Shown here: one piece after another, positions 1 through 8,436 of the stretch | How the letters are laid out: every line of letters starts with the position of its first letter | How positions within the stretch are numbered: position 1 is the first letter of the stretch | DNA from: Rhodospirillales bacterium | Lineage (GTDB): Bacteria > Pseudomonadota > Alphaproteobacteria > Rhodospirillales > Casp-alpha2 | Length of the DNA: 64,000 nucleotides | Reading direction: 5' to 3' | Assembly: GCA_017644185.1 (NCBI GenBank) | Contig: JAEPMA010000002.1 | Location: 372,001 to 436,000 of the forward strand | Translations under genes and position numbers: made by a program | Notes under the pieces: generated by a model | What the model was told of the DNA's origin: nothing | Databases searched by the model: none | Seen by the model: only the letters and a program-made list of their open reading frames with translations

Positions 1-236
1 TTGGGGTTCTCCCCATACCGCCCATCGGTCGGGCGCCTGGACGGCTGCACATAGGCGCAGTTCCAGACGTCGTCGGGGCGGCCGAGGGCGCGTAGCGTCG
101 TCGCCGGATGAAAGGTCCCCGCGCCCACTTCCATGTCGAACGGCTGCAGGATCACACAGCCCTGCTCCGCCCAGTAGCCTTGCAGCTTCAGGATCAGGTT
201 CTGGAAGCAGGTTTCTTTATCCGGTGCGTTCGCCAT
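1..236 (-). CDS. glyQ: Glycyl-tRNA synthetase alpha subunit, partial (N-terminal 78 residues)
   Basis: Charges tRNA-Gly with glycine as part of the bacterial alpha2-beta2 enzyme in the cytoplasm. The gene reads leftward from an ATG at 236 and runs off the window edge. The visible part contains YWAEQGC, the class II motif region [16 protein letters not shown], then [17 protein letters not shown], which match the strongly conserved N-terminus of GlyQ. glyS would be expected further left. The small membrane protein gene to its right lies on the same strand, 85 bp away. Identification rests on these motifs and is secure although only the first quarter is present. Confidence 0.96.
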   Translation of the reverse strand, partial: MANAPDKETCFQNLILKLQGYWAEQGCVILQPFDMEVGAGTFHPATTLRALGRPDDVWNCAYVQPSRRPTDGRYGENP

Positions 237-321
237 AGATGGGGTGTTCGGCTCCGTTTCGGTGCGCCGCAACATACGGTCCGGGGGGCCGTTGATCAAG
301 GATTAGGGGCGGGAAAATGCC

Positions 322-579
322 TCAGCCCGGATAGGGGCAGTCCTTGCGCCCGCAGGACTTGGCGCCGGGGCTGGCAACGAACGCGTCACAAACCGTGCAA
401 CGGACCATATCCTCGACCGGGTCGGCCGTGCCCTGCGTCTCGGTTCGGGCCTCGCGGACCTTTTCGTGGCGCTTTTTGTCCTGCACTTCCTGGCGGCGCT
501 GCAGGTACTTGAAGCCCTGCCACACGCCGAAAATGATCAGCGCCAGAATCAAGAGCTTGGGGAGTGAAAATCCGAACAT
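322..579 (-). CDS. Small membrane-anchored protein with C-terminal Cys motif (PP0621-like)
   Basis: An 85-residue protein. Residues 6-22 form one hydrophobic segment (LPKLLILALIIFGVW), followed by a basic and acidic helix (YLQRRQEVQDKKRHEKVREAR). The C-terminal tail, MVRCTVCDAFV with two further Cys (SCGRKDC), looks like a small zinc ribbon. The layout of one membrane helix, a charged linker and a C-terminal CxxC resembles the PP0621 family of uncharacterised proteins. The ATG at 579 is preferred: the open frame extends seven codons to a TTG, but the hydrophobic segment starts directly after this ATG. It lies just upstream of glyQ on the same strand. Function unknown. Confidence 0.7.
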   Translation of the reverse strand: MFGFSLPKLLILALIIFGVWQGFKYLQRRQEVQDKKRHEKVREARTETQGTADPVEDMVRCTVCDAFVASPGAKSCGRKDCPYPG

Positions 580-642
580 CCGCTGTTTTACGTGTCCCAA
601 CGATTCGCGGTCAAGAGAATCCCCTGCCTGGACCCGATATAC

Positions 643-730
643 CGTCGTCCTGAACTGGATTCAGGACCCATGAAATCCCTGAGCTTGGGTGCTCGTTGCT
701 CATGGATCCCAAATCAAGTTTGGGATGACG
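643..730. repeat. Dispersed palindromic repeat, family A, copy 1
   Basis: Two inverted repeats in tandem: a left arm (TCCTGAACTGGATTCAGGA) and a right arm (ATCCCAAATCAAGTTTGGGAT) ending in GACG, separated by about 35 less conserved bases. A second copy with the same arms and spacing is at 20512-20597. Both are intergenic. It behaves like a REP-type element; the arms could form hairpins in RNA. Confidence 0.8.
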
Positions 731-750
731 ATTGCCTATGGCAGTGGCCT

Positions 751-3700
751 CTACCCCTCACCCGGCAGGCTCGAAGACCCGTCCCCGATCGATAGAAGCG
801 ATGCGTTGCCGCCGGACGCCGTTGTGTCGATGGAAAGCGAGCGTTCGTGCACGAAGCGGTGCAGATAGTGCGGGCTGCCCGCGAGCGGCTGGCCGGCGCC
901 GATATCCTGGGCCGGGTTCTCGCGGAACGGAATGACCGGGCGGATCGCGGCGTCGGCACCCGCCAGAACCGCGCTGATCGCGGAAACGAGATCCACCGGT
1001 CCGGCGACCGCGACCGCCTCTACGCCCTTGAGGGCGACCAGATCCCCGAGAGAGGCATCTTTGCCCTTTGAAACCGCGGCGACACATCCCTTGTCGACCC
1101 CAGCGCCGGTGAACATCTTCACCACCCCTTCGGCGACGGCGGAATCCGGGTGCCAGACGACCGCGGCGTTACCGGCAGCCAGCGCGGCCCCGGTTTCGGC
1201 GATCAGTGCCGCAACGCTTCCCGCGCCGCCCGACGAAATACAGAGGACCGGGCCACGGGCGGAAAGGCTGAGTTCGTTCCGCTCCCCCGTTGGGCCGGGC
1301 AACGTTTGCGGATCGCCGAATTCGGCGTCGACGTGGGCCGCGTAAGCCCTGAGATACGCCGCCGCCCGCGCCGCATCGTCACCCGAGATCCCCTTCACCC
1401 CATCGCTTTCGAGCTTCTCGGCCACATCCTCGATCACGTCGCAGCGCATCTCGGCGCTCAAGGACCAGCGATCCATCCCGTCCAGCAGCCCGCCGAGCTT
1501 GCCCCGGTCGATACAACTGTCGTCGAGTGCGATCGGATCATACGCGGGTGCATCCGTCTGATCGCCGGTTTCCGAGACGAACCTGTGCAGATAATCCGGG
1601 CCGCCCGCCTTCGGGCCGGTACCGGAAAGCCCCTGCCCGCCAAACGGCTGCACGCCGACGATGGCGCCGATCTGGTTCCGGTTCACGTACGTGTTCCCCA
1701 CCTTCGCGGCGGCGAAGACACGCCGCCAGTTGTCGTCGATGCGGGTGTGCACCCCCATGGTCAGGCCGTAGCCGGTGTTGTTGATGGTCTCCACGACCTT
1801 CTCCAACTTATCGGATTTGAAGCGGACGACGTGGAGAATCGGACCGAACACTTCGCGCTGAAGCTGACTAAGGCTCTCGATCTCGAACGCGGCGGGGGTC
1901 ACGAACGAGCCGTTCTCCGTCCCCGCGCCCAGCTTGGTGCGCATGATCTCGTTGCCCTCACCCAGCATGCGCTTGATGTGGCCGTTCAGCATATCTTGCG
2001 CTTCGGTATCGATGACCGGGCCGACATCGGTCGAGATGAAGGCCGGGTCGGAAACCGTCAGTTCCTCCATCGCGCCCGCAATCATCTTGATCGTCCGCTC
2101 GGCGACGTCGTCTTGGACGAACATGACGCGAAGCGCCGAACACCGCTGGCCCGCACTCTGGAACGACGACATCATCACGTCGCGGGTGACCTGTTCGGTT
2201 AATGCGGTCGAGTCGACAATCATCGCGTTCTGGCCGCCGGTTTCGGCGATTAAAGGCGGCAACGTCCCGGACCGGCTTGAGAGGGTTCGGTTGATGATGC
2301 GTGCAACCTCGGTCGATCCGGTGAAGCACACCCCCCCAATGCGTTCATCTTTCACCAAAGCCGCGCCGACACGCGCGCCATCGCCCGGAAGCAGATGCAG
2401 CACATCGCCCGGGACCCCCGCCTTTTGCAGCAGTTTCACGGCTTCCGATGCGATGACGGGGGTCTGTTCGGCGGGCTTCGCCAAAACCGCATTCCCGGCA
2501 GCGAGCGCCGCCGTGACCTGCCCGCAGAAGATCGCGAACGGGAAGTTCCAGGGCGAGATACAGGTGAAGACCCGCCCGCCCGTCATCTCGATCATCTTTC
2601 CGCCCGTGTCGGGGGCGCGCAACCTGACGCCCTGGCCGATGTCTTCGCGGGCACGGATTGCGTAATAGCGGCAGAAGTCGACGGCTTCCCTGATCTCGGC
2701 AACGCCGTCCATCACCGTCTTGCCCGCTTCGGCGGTGCACAGCGCCATCAGACGCGGCATTTCCTGCTCCATCAGGTCGGCGGCGCGCTCCAGACACTGA
2801 GCGCGCTCATCCGCGGACCTGGCCGCCCAACCGGGGGCGGCCTTCGACGCGGACGCGATGGCTTTTTCGATGTCCTTGTCGGTCGCTTCCGACGCGGTGC
2901 CGATACGCAGGTTATGATTTTGTGGAGTTAGCACATCGCGGGACTGCTCGCCCTCTAAATCCTTCCCATCGACGATGGGACCGGCCCGCCAATCGGTGTC
3001 GTAAATCTTCGGCATGTCATCGGCGAGATCACGCAGTTGATATCTGTCCGACAAATCCATCCCCTTGGCGTTGGGCCGGGCCGCACCGTAGATATCGCGC
3101 GGCATCGGAATGCGCGGGTGCGGTTTGTGGGCATAGCCCTTCACCTGTGCGACCGGGTCGGCGATGATTTCCGCGACCGGCGTTTCGGCGTCCTGCACCC
3201 GATTGACGAACGACGAGTTGGCGCCGTTCTCGAGCAGCCGCCGGACGAGATACGCGAGCAGGTCTTCATGCTGGCCGACGGGCGCATAGATGCGGCAGCC
3301 GGTGCCCACCTTGTCGCCTTCGATGGCTTGTTCGTACAGCTCTTCGCCCATCCCGTGAAGGCGCTGGAATTCGAAATCCCGGTTATTGCCGGCGAAATTG
3401 AGGACGGCTGAAATCGAATGCGCGTTGTGGGTCGCCAACTGCGGATAGAACACGTCCGCGTTCTGGAACAGCTTTTTGGCGCACGCCAGATAAGACACGT
3501 CCGTGTTCGCCTTTCGCGTATAGACCGGATAGCCCTTGAGCCCCAATTCCTGGGCGCGCTTGATCTCCATATCCCAGTACGCGCCCTTGACGAGCCGCAC
3601 CATCAGGCGCCTGTCGTGCTTACGGCACATGTCGGCGAGGTAATCCAAAACGAACGGCGCGCGCTTCTGATAGGCCTGCACGACAACCCCGAAGCCCTGC

Positions 3701-4662
3701 CAGTCTTTCAGATCAGGATCGCCGGAGATCGCCTCGATGCAATCGAGCGAAAGATCGAGCCGGTCGGCCTCTTCCGCGTCGATGTTGAGGCCGATATCGT
3801 ATTTCGCCGCTTCCAGACAGAGCGCCCTTAAACGTGGCACCAGTTCGTCCATCACCCGCCCAACGTGACCAAGTTCGTAACGGGGGTGCAGCGCCGAGAG
3901 TTTGACCGAAATCCCCGGCCCCTTGTAGGGGCCGCGGCCGTCGGCGGTTTCGCCGATCTTCTGAATGGCTGTTTTATACGCCTGGAAGTAGCGCCTGGCG
4001 TCATCCATCGTGCGCGCCGCTTCGCCCAGCATGTCGTAGGAATAACTGTAGCCCCGCTTTTCCCAATCCTTCGCACGCTCAAGCGCTTCTTCGATGGTGC
4101 GGCCCATGACGAACTGCTTGCCCATCACGCGCATCGCCTGGTTGACGCTTTCGCGCACGACAGGCTCACCCAGCCGGGCGACGAGACGCCTGACCGCCGC
4201 GTCGGGGGATCGGCCTTTATAACCATGCATGTTGACGACCTGACCGGTCATCATCAGCGCCCAGGTCGACGCGTTGACGAACAACGACGATGAATGGCCC
4301 AGATGCTTTCTCCAGTCGGCCGTGCCCAGCTTATCGCGGATCAGGGCTTCGCGGGTGTCGTCATCGGGGATGCGCAATAACGCCTCCGCAACGCACATCA
4401 GCAAGACGCCTTCCTGGGTCGATAGCCCATATTCATGCAGAAAGGCGTCGATGCCGCCCTTGTGGACGGTCTTGTCGCGGACCGCCTCAACCAGCGTCCG
4501 CGCATAGCTTTCGATACCGGAAAGCGCGTCGGTCCCGAGCTCGAGTTCCCCCAACAACCGTTCGACGCATTCGGTTTCGTCGGCGCGGTAGTGAGCGTCG
4601 ATCTTTTCGCGGCCTTCTTTTTCGTGGGAGTCCCGGTTCTTGAAAATCATCGAATTCTGCAC
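751..4662 (-). CDS. putA: Bifunctional proline dehydrogenase / L-glutamate gamma-semialdehyde dehydrogenase PutA (type B)
   Basis: Oxidises proline to glutamate in two steps, with FAD in the first domain and NAD+ in the second, and channels P5C/GSA between sites. The protein has 1303 residues. The PRODH barrel spans about 150-480 (RLVKGAYWDME near 356, YTRKANTD, ATHNAHS, FQRLHGM, RIYAPVGQHEDLL). The aldehyde dehydrogenase domain spans about 560-1030, with SPWNFP near 703, general-base Glu in AETGGQNA (about 807) and nucleophile Cys in SAGQRCSALR (about 841). A third ALDH-fold C-terminal domain follows, ending in the typical TTASGGNASLLSIG. There is no N-terminal ribbon-helix-helix domain, so it should not autoregulate by DNA binding as E. 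coli PutA does. The start is GTG at 4662; an in-frame ATG at 4650 is the alternative. It lies 168 bp downstream of the VOC gene on the same strand. Confidence 0.97.
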   Translation of the reverse strand: MQNSMIFKNRDSHEKEGREKIDAHYRADETECVERLLGELELGTDALSGIESYARTLVEAVRDKTVHKGGIDAFLHEYGLSTQEGVLLMCVAEALLRIPDDDTREALIRDKLGTADWRKHLGHSSSLFVNASTWALMMTGQVVNMHGYKGRSPDAAVRRLVARLGEPVVRESVNQAMRVMGKQFVMGRTIEEALERAKDWEKRGYSYSYDMLGEAARTMDDARRYFQAYKTAIQKIGETADGRGPYKGPGISVKLSALHPRYELGHVGRVMDELVPRLRALCLEAAKYDIGLNIDAEEADRLDLSLDCIEAISGDPDLKDWQGFGVVVQAYQKRAPFVLDYLADMCRKHDRRLMVRLVKGAYWDMEIKRAQELGLKGYPVYTRKANTDVSYLACAKKLFQNADVFYPQLATHNAHSISAVLNFAGNNRDFEFQRLHGMGEELYEQAIEGDKVGTGCRIYAPVGQHEDLLAYLVRRLLENGANSSFVNRVQDAETPVAEIIADPVAQVKGYAHKPHPRIPMPRDIYGAARPNAKGMDLSDRYQLRDLADDMPKIYDTDWRAGPIVDGKDLEGEQSRDVLTPQNHNLRIGTASEATDKDIEKAIASASKAAPGWAARSADERAQCLERAADLMEQEMPRLMALCTAEAGKTVMDGVAEIREAVDFCRYYAIRAREDIGQGVRLRAPDTGGKMIEMTGGRVFTCISPWNFPFAIFCGQVTAALAAGNAVLAKPAEQTPVIASEAVKLLQKAGVPGDVLHLLPGDGARVGAALVKDERIGGVCFTGSTEVARIINRTLSSRSGTLPPLIAETGGQNAMIVDSTALTEQVTRDVMMSSFQSAGQRCSALRVMFVQDDVAERTIKMIAGAMEELTVSDPAFISTDVGPVIDTEAQDMLNGHIKRMLGEGNEIMRTKLGAGTENGSFVTPAAFEIESLSQLQREVFGPILHVVRFKSDKLEKVVETINNTGYGLTMGVHTRIDDNWRRVFAAAKVGNTYVNRNQIGAIVGVQPFGGQGLSGTGPKAGGPDYLHRFVSETGDQTDAPAYDPIALDDSCIDRGKLGGLLDGMDRWSLSAEMRCDVIEDVAEKLESDGVKGISGDDAARAAAYLRAYAAHVDAEFGDPQTLPGPTGERNELSLSARGPVLCISSGGAGSVAALIAETGAALAAGNAAVVWHPDSAVAEGVVKMFTGAGVDKGCVAAVSKGKDASLGDLVALKGVEAVAVAGPVDLVSAISAVLAGADAAIRPVIPFRENPAQDIGAGQPLAGSPHYLHRFVHERSLSIDTTASGGNASLLSIGDGSSSLPGEG

Positions 4663-4830
4663 TCTGCCTGTCCCCGTTCACTAAGCGTCCAGCCACTTGC
4701 AGACAAACATGATTCCCATGCAAAGGAAACCTGGCAATTCGGGCTGCGTGCAGCGTTCGCGCCGGTCGTGCGACTGCAATCCGCTAATGCAGCGGTTTCA
4801 CGAGGAACTAGTCGGAAGCGTTCTTCGCCA

Positions 4831-5256
4831 TCATGTACCGGCGGCGCCGTCGGCATAGCTCTCCATGAACGCCGCACTCGGCGGGATCGGTTTGATGACG
4901 TCGATGAGCACGCCGTTGGGATCGGCGGTTATGAAATGGCGCTGGCCGAATTCCTCGTCACACAAAGCCTTCAGTATCGGTAAGCCGGCGTGCGTGGCCG
5001 ATTCATAAACCGCATCCGGGTCGTCGACTTCGAAATTCAGGATCACCCCCTGAGACGCTTTGCGCGCAACCTCTGGAACCGTTTCGTGATCGTATCGCAG
5101 GATCGCCAGATTGACGGTTTCGTCCGCGCGCGACTGCAGGTGCACATACCAATCGGCCTCGAAAAGCGGCACAAAATGGAAATGCGTCGCATAGAAATCC
5201 GCGGTTGCGGCAACGTCGGCAACCTGCAGCACGGGGTAATAACTGGTCGTTTTCAT
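4831..5256 (-). CDS. VOC family (glyoxalase/bleomycin-resistance-like) protein
   Basis: A 141-residue single-domain vicinal oxygen chelate protein. The N-terminal strand [21 protein letters not shown] and the second half ([25 protein letters not shown], then [14 protein letters not shown]) show the two beta-alpha-beta-beta-beta modules. The substrate cannot be told: the fold serves glyoxalases, dioxygenases and antibiotic-binding proteins. A GAGG sequence about 12 nt before the ATG is the ribosome site. The gene is divergent from the TetR gene, with about 70 bp between the starts containing the TetR operator, so it is probably the regulated target. Confidence 0.85.
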   Translation of the reverse strand: MKTTSYYPVLQVADVAATADFYATHFHFVPLFEADWYVHLQSRADETVNLAILRYDHETVPEVARKASQGVILNFEVDDPDAVYESATHAGLPILKALCDEEFGQRHFITADPNGVLIDVIKPIPPSAAFMESYADGAAGT

Positions 5257-5289
5257 AGTGTTTGCGCCTCACATCAAAAACCTACAGTG

Positions 5290-5325
5290 TGTATGTATCC
5301 ATATATAAACATACAGGCTGTATGT
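5290..5325. promoter_or_regulatory. Palindromic TetR-type operator between VOC and tetR genes
   Basis: A perfect 17-bp palindrome, ACATACAGGCTGTATGT, occupies 5309-5325 and ends one base before the tetR ATG. A third TGTATGT half-site at 5290-5296 faces the left arm, forming a second overlapping inverted repeat (5290-5315, 10 of 13 positions matched) across an AT-rich core. Inverted repeats of this size are typical operators of TetR-family regulators, and the position suits repression of both divergent genes. Confidence 0.75.
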
Positions 5326-5934
5326 ATGCAACAATCAAACGCATCTCGCCCGAACAAAGTCCGGACGGAAACGACGAAGGCGGCGCTCAAGGCCGCGGCA
5401 CGGGAACTCTTTCTGGAGAGAGGGTTCAATGACACCGGTACGCCCGAGATCGTGAAGCGCGCCAATGTCACCCGCGGCGCCCTTTATCACCACTTCGCCG
5501 ACAAGAAGGCGTTGTTCGAAGAAATCATCGAAGACGAATGCGCCGCCGTGACGGCGCAAATCGACAAGCGCAGCATGGATGAATTGACCGCCCTCGATGC
5601 ATTGAAGCAGGGCGCCGACGCCTTTATCGAGGCGATGGCGAGCGAAGGGCGCACCAAGCTGATCCTCATCGAGGCGCCCAACATCCTGGGCCGCGACAAA
5701 CTGCTGGACATCGAAGAGCGCCATACCCGCCGGTCGCTGAAGGTCGGCGTGAGCGAAGCGATGAAGGCGGGTCAACTGATGCCCCTGCCATTCGACGCCC
5801 TGATCGAAATTCTGAGTTCGATTTTCGACAGCGCAGCGCTGAATATCGAAGCCGGCATGCCGCCAGACGACATCACGCGCCTGGTTCACGGGATCATCGA
5901 CGGCCTGACCAAACCGGCCTCGCCCGCTTCCTGA
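5326..5934 (+). CDS. TetR/AcrR family transcriptional regulator
   Basis: A 202-residue regulator. Residues 14-60 hold the TetR DNA-binding domain: TKAALKAAARELFLERGFNDTG, then IVKRANVTRGALYHHFADKK, with the diagnostic LYHHFADK recognition helix. The rest is the variable ligand-binding and dimerisation domain. ATG 5326 is preferred because it gives the normal family N-terminus and follows the operator; an in-frame ATG at 5293 would add eleven residues. The operator overlaps the expected ribosome site, suggesting tight autorepression. The divergent VOC gene is the likely partner. The ligand is unknown. Confidence 0.9.
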   Translation: MQQSNASRPNKVRTETTKAALKAAARELFLERGFNDTGTPEIVKRANVTRGALYHHFADKKALFEEIIEDECAAVTAQIDKRSMDELTALDALKQGADAFIEAMASEGRTKLILIEAPNILGRDKLLDIEERHTRRSLKVGVSEAMKAGQLMPLPFDALIEILSSIFDSAALNIEAGMPPDDITRLVHGIIDGLTKPASPAS

Positions 5935-5956
5935 GCGCCCGTCTATCCGTCGGCGG

Positions 5957-6433
5957 TCACGCCGCGGCGTCTTTGAGGTCGAGTTTCATGTGCGGAATGA
6001 AGCGGCCTTCGATCGAACCCGACGGACTTTCGCCGATTTTGACAAATCCCATGCTTTCGTAAAACGGCACGGCATTGGGGTCCGCATCCAGCACGAGCGC
6101 TTTTAACCCCTGGGCCTGGGCGCGCTCATGAAGTTTCTGCCAGAGTTTCCTGCCGATCCCGCTGCCTTTAAGCGACGGCTCGACGAAAAACGAGTGCACT
6201 TCGCCGGTGCCTGCCGCCGCATCGACCGTCAACGAGGCGCAGCCGCAAATTTCACCTGCCTCGGCCACCCAATATTCGTTGGTGCGGATTTGATCCGCGC
6301 TGATCGTCAGTTCTTCCCGGCACGCCGCCATGAAAGCGTCGTCATAACCGTTCGACTGCTTCGAACGCATCGAGAGCGCCGTCAGGGCCACCCCCTCATC
6401 CGCGCGCGCCGGGCGTATTTTAATCTCCGCCAA
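5957..6433 (-). CDS. GNAT family N-acetyltransferase
   Basis: A 158-residue acetyl-CoA-dependent acetyltransferase. Motif A is visible as VHSFFVEPSLKGSGIGRKLWQ, whose GxGxGK/A-like loop (KGSGIG) binds the pyrophosphate of acetyl-CoA. Motif B follows as VLDADPNAVPFYESMGFVKIGE. The start is a TTG at 6433 after a GGGACGG stretch; no ATG or GTG sits close by. The gene converges with tetR and lies 10 bp downstream of the S49 peptidase gene on the same strand. The acetylated substrate is unknown. Confidence 0.88.
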   Translation of the reverse strand: MAEIKIRPARADEGVALTALSMRSKQSNGYDDAFMAACREELTISADQIRTNEYWVAEAGEICGCASLTVDAAAGTGEVHSFFVEPSLKGSGIGRKLWQKLHERAQAQGLKALVLDADPNAVPFYESMGFVKIGESPSGSIEGRFIPHMKLDLKDAAA

Positions 6434-6443
6434 TCGTCCGTCC

Positions 6444-7301
6444 CTACATCCTGTAGCGGTCCCAGATCAGCCGTTCTTCGACGGCGGCGATCAGGCCGTC
6501 GGCCCAGACCGCGGTATCCGGTCCCGCGCTTGAACCGAAGCGGCGGCTGAGCCAGCCCCGGCGTTGCTTGAAGACCGGCATACGGACCCGTTCCCCGAAA
6601 CGCAAGCGAAGCGTGTCGCGGATTTCGCCGATTTCGTCCGCAAGACCCAGGTCGACCGCGCGCCGGCCGGTCCAGAACGCGCCCGAGAAAAGATCCGGGT
6701 CGTCCTTCAGCGCGGTGCCGCGCCTGGACTTCACGTAATCCTGAAAACTTTCATGCATGTCACTTTGGATCTCTTTCAGCCTTGCCACGTCGGCCTTCTT
6801 TTCGGGCATGAACGGATCCATGAACGATTTCTTGTCACCTGCGGTATGTAATCGGCGAGTCACGCCGATCTTCTTGATCGCTTCAGAAAACCCGAGGCTG
6901 GAGGATATCACCCCAATCGAACCGATAATCGAGTTGTCGTCGACGACGATCTCGTCCGCCGCGCAGGCCAGCCAATAGCCACCCGATGCCGCGACGTCTT
7001 CGCAAAACGCGATGACTTTCTTGTCGTGTTCTTCAGCGAGTGAGCGGATGCGTTTGGCGATCAAGGCGGATTGAACAGGGGAGCCGCCGGGCGAATTGAT
7101 CACAAGCGCGACGGTATCCGCGCGTTTCATTTTAAAGGCGCGTTCGAGGATTTCGGCGAGACTTTCGAGGGTCAGGCCCTTCTTCATCGGTCCCATGTGG
7201 CCGATAACGCCTTTCAACGGTACCACCGGCACGACAGGCGGGCGGTCGCCGGTGACGATTTCCTTGATCTTCGGGGTAACGGTATCGGATATGAATCCCA
7301 T
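6444..7301 (-). CDS. S49 family serine peptidase (SohB/SppA-like)
   Basis: A 285-residue single-repeat member of the signal-peptide-peptidase/ClpP fold. VVPLKGVIG opens the domain, LVINSPGGSPVQSALI forms the oxyanion region, DVAASGGYWLACAADEI holds the nucleophile Ser, and SIGVISSSLGFSEAIKKIGV leads to the candidate catalytic Lys in HTAGDKKSFMDPF. This Ser/Lys dyad arrangement matches SohB-like and archaeal-type SppA. There is no clear N-terminal membrane anchor, unlike E. coli SppA, so the protein may be soluble or peripheral. AGGAG lies 9-13 nt before the ATG. It follows the methyltransferase gene on the same strand, 36 bp away. Confidence 0.9.
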   Translation of the reverse strand: MGFISDTVTPKIKEIVTGDRPPVVPVVPLKGVIGHMGPMKKGLTLESLAEILERAFKMKRADTVALVINSPGGSPVQSALIAKRIRSLAEEHDKKVIAFCEDVAASGGYWLACAADEIVVDDNSIIGSIGVISSSLGFSEAIKKIGVTRRLHTAGDKKSFMDPFMPEKKADVARLKEIQSDMHESFQDYVKSRRGTALKDDPDLFSGAFWTGRRAVDLGLADEIGEIRDTLRLRFGERVRMPVFKQRRGWLSRRFGSSAGPDTAVWADGLIAAVEERLIWDRYRM

Positions 7302-7337
7302 CTTGTTCGCTCCTGAGTTGTCCCCCTTTGCTCCAAC

Positions 7338-8279
7338 CTAGGACATGGCGAGCGGCATTGCATCCCGCAAGACCGCATCGGCTTCAGCCGTGAAGCCGCC
7401 GGACGCATCGTGGACGACCAGCGTCCTCTCCGAGATACCGCCGTTGGCCGCGCCTTTGGTCGCCTGCAGGATGGCCCGCTTTACGGGCCGTCCGTCGTCC
7501 ACCGGCTGCAGTTTCAGGCGCTTCAACGCCCCAAAGCCGTCACCCAATATCGAGACGATCTCGGGGATGCGCTCGGCGCGATGGATCATGCTCAACGTAC
7601 CACCGTCCCTAAGTCTGTCCGACATGAAGCCAAGCCATGTCGCGAGGTCCGCCGTGCTTTCGACGCTGGCCAGCAGGCGCGCCTGTTCTTTTGGAGGCTG
7701 GCCATGCCCGGCCGGCAGGAACGGCGGGTTCGACATCACGTGATCGAACAAACGGGTCTGCACCGATGGGGGCGGTTCGGCGATATCAATCACCTGGAAG
7801 TCCATCCGGTCTTCGAGGTCGTTTCTGACGGCGGCGCGTGCCGCGAGGGCGATCAGTTCCGGTTGCACATCGATACCCGTGACCGAAATATCCTTTGCAC
7901 GCACCGCTAATGAAAAAGCCGCCGCGCCCGTCCCGGTCCCGCAATCCATCACCTGATCTTTCGCACGCGCCGGCACGCACGCCGCGAGGAAGACCGGATC
8001 GACGGCGGCACGGAAGCCGTCTTTAGGCTGCAGAAGCGTGACCCGCCCGCCCATGATCGCGTCTTCCGTCACGCGCTCTTCCGCTTCTTCCAGAACCGCC
8101 CAGGCCCGCCAGTAATCGTCGTCGCCCACCATCACCCGCTGCAAGGCCGTGACGTTCATGGGTTCCAGCACCGAAGACGCGAAAGCGTCGAGCACCAGCA
8201 CCTCGATCCCGTCGGCGGCAAGCTCGGCCTGGAGGTATGAAAGGAACACCGGGTCGTTGGAACGGGTGATTTCGCGCAT
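7338..8279 (-). CDS. DUF2007 domain fused to TrmN6-like methyltransferase
   Basis: A 313-residue protein with two parts. Residues 1-70 (MREITRSNDPVFLSYLQAEL to VMVGDDDYWRAWAVLEEAEE) look like a DUF2007 putative signal-transducing module. Residues 75-313 form a class I SAM methyltransferase with VMDCGTGTGAAAFSLA as SAM motif I, VTGIDVQPE as motif II and MSNPPFLPAG as the NPPF catalytic motif of N6-adenine enzymes. TrmN6 methylates A37 of tRNA-Val in E. coli; that activity is likely but unproven here. The two modules are commonly separate neighbouring genes in alphaproteobacteria (from memory). ATG 8279 is preferred over the TTG one codon upstream. Divergent from the polyprenyl synthase gene. 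Confidence 0.88.
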   Translation of the reverse strand: MREITRSNDPVFLSYLQAELAADGIEVLVLDAFASSVLEPMNVTALQRVMVGDDDYWRAWAVLEEAEERVTEDAIMGGRVTLLQPKDGFRAAVDPVFLAACVPARAKDQVMDCGTGTGAAAFSLAVRAKDISVTGIDVQPELIALAARAAVRNDLEDRMDFQVIDIAEPPPSVQTRLFDHVMSNPPFLPAGHGQPPKEQARLLASVESTADLATWLGFMSDRLRDGGTLSMIHRAERIPEIVSILGDGFGALKRLKLQPVDDGRPVKRAILQATKGAANGGISERTLVVHDASGGFTAEADAVLRDAMPLAMS

Positions 8280-8436
8280 CAAAAACCTGTGGTTCTCCGA
8301 TCTTGCTCACTGTAATGGTGGTCCGTATGCTTTGAAAGCCATGCGGCCACCGCCGCAGGGAAAGCAATGCGGCCAAAGGGCCGGCGGCAAAATGCGGCCG
8401 AAGGGCCGAACGGGTAAACCGGAGAGGATAATAAGC

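Noticed and set aside
8149-8436. Upstream extension of the polyprenyl diphosphate synthase
   Set aside because: The region overlaps the divergent methyltransferase gene and contains a short GC-rich direct repeat (ATGCGGCC-AAGGGCC); GTG 8437 has GGAGAGGA before it.
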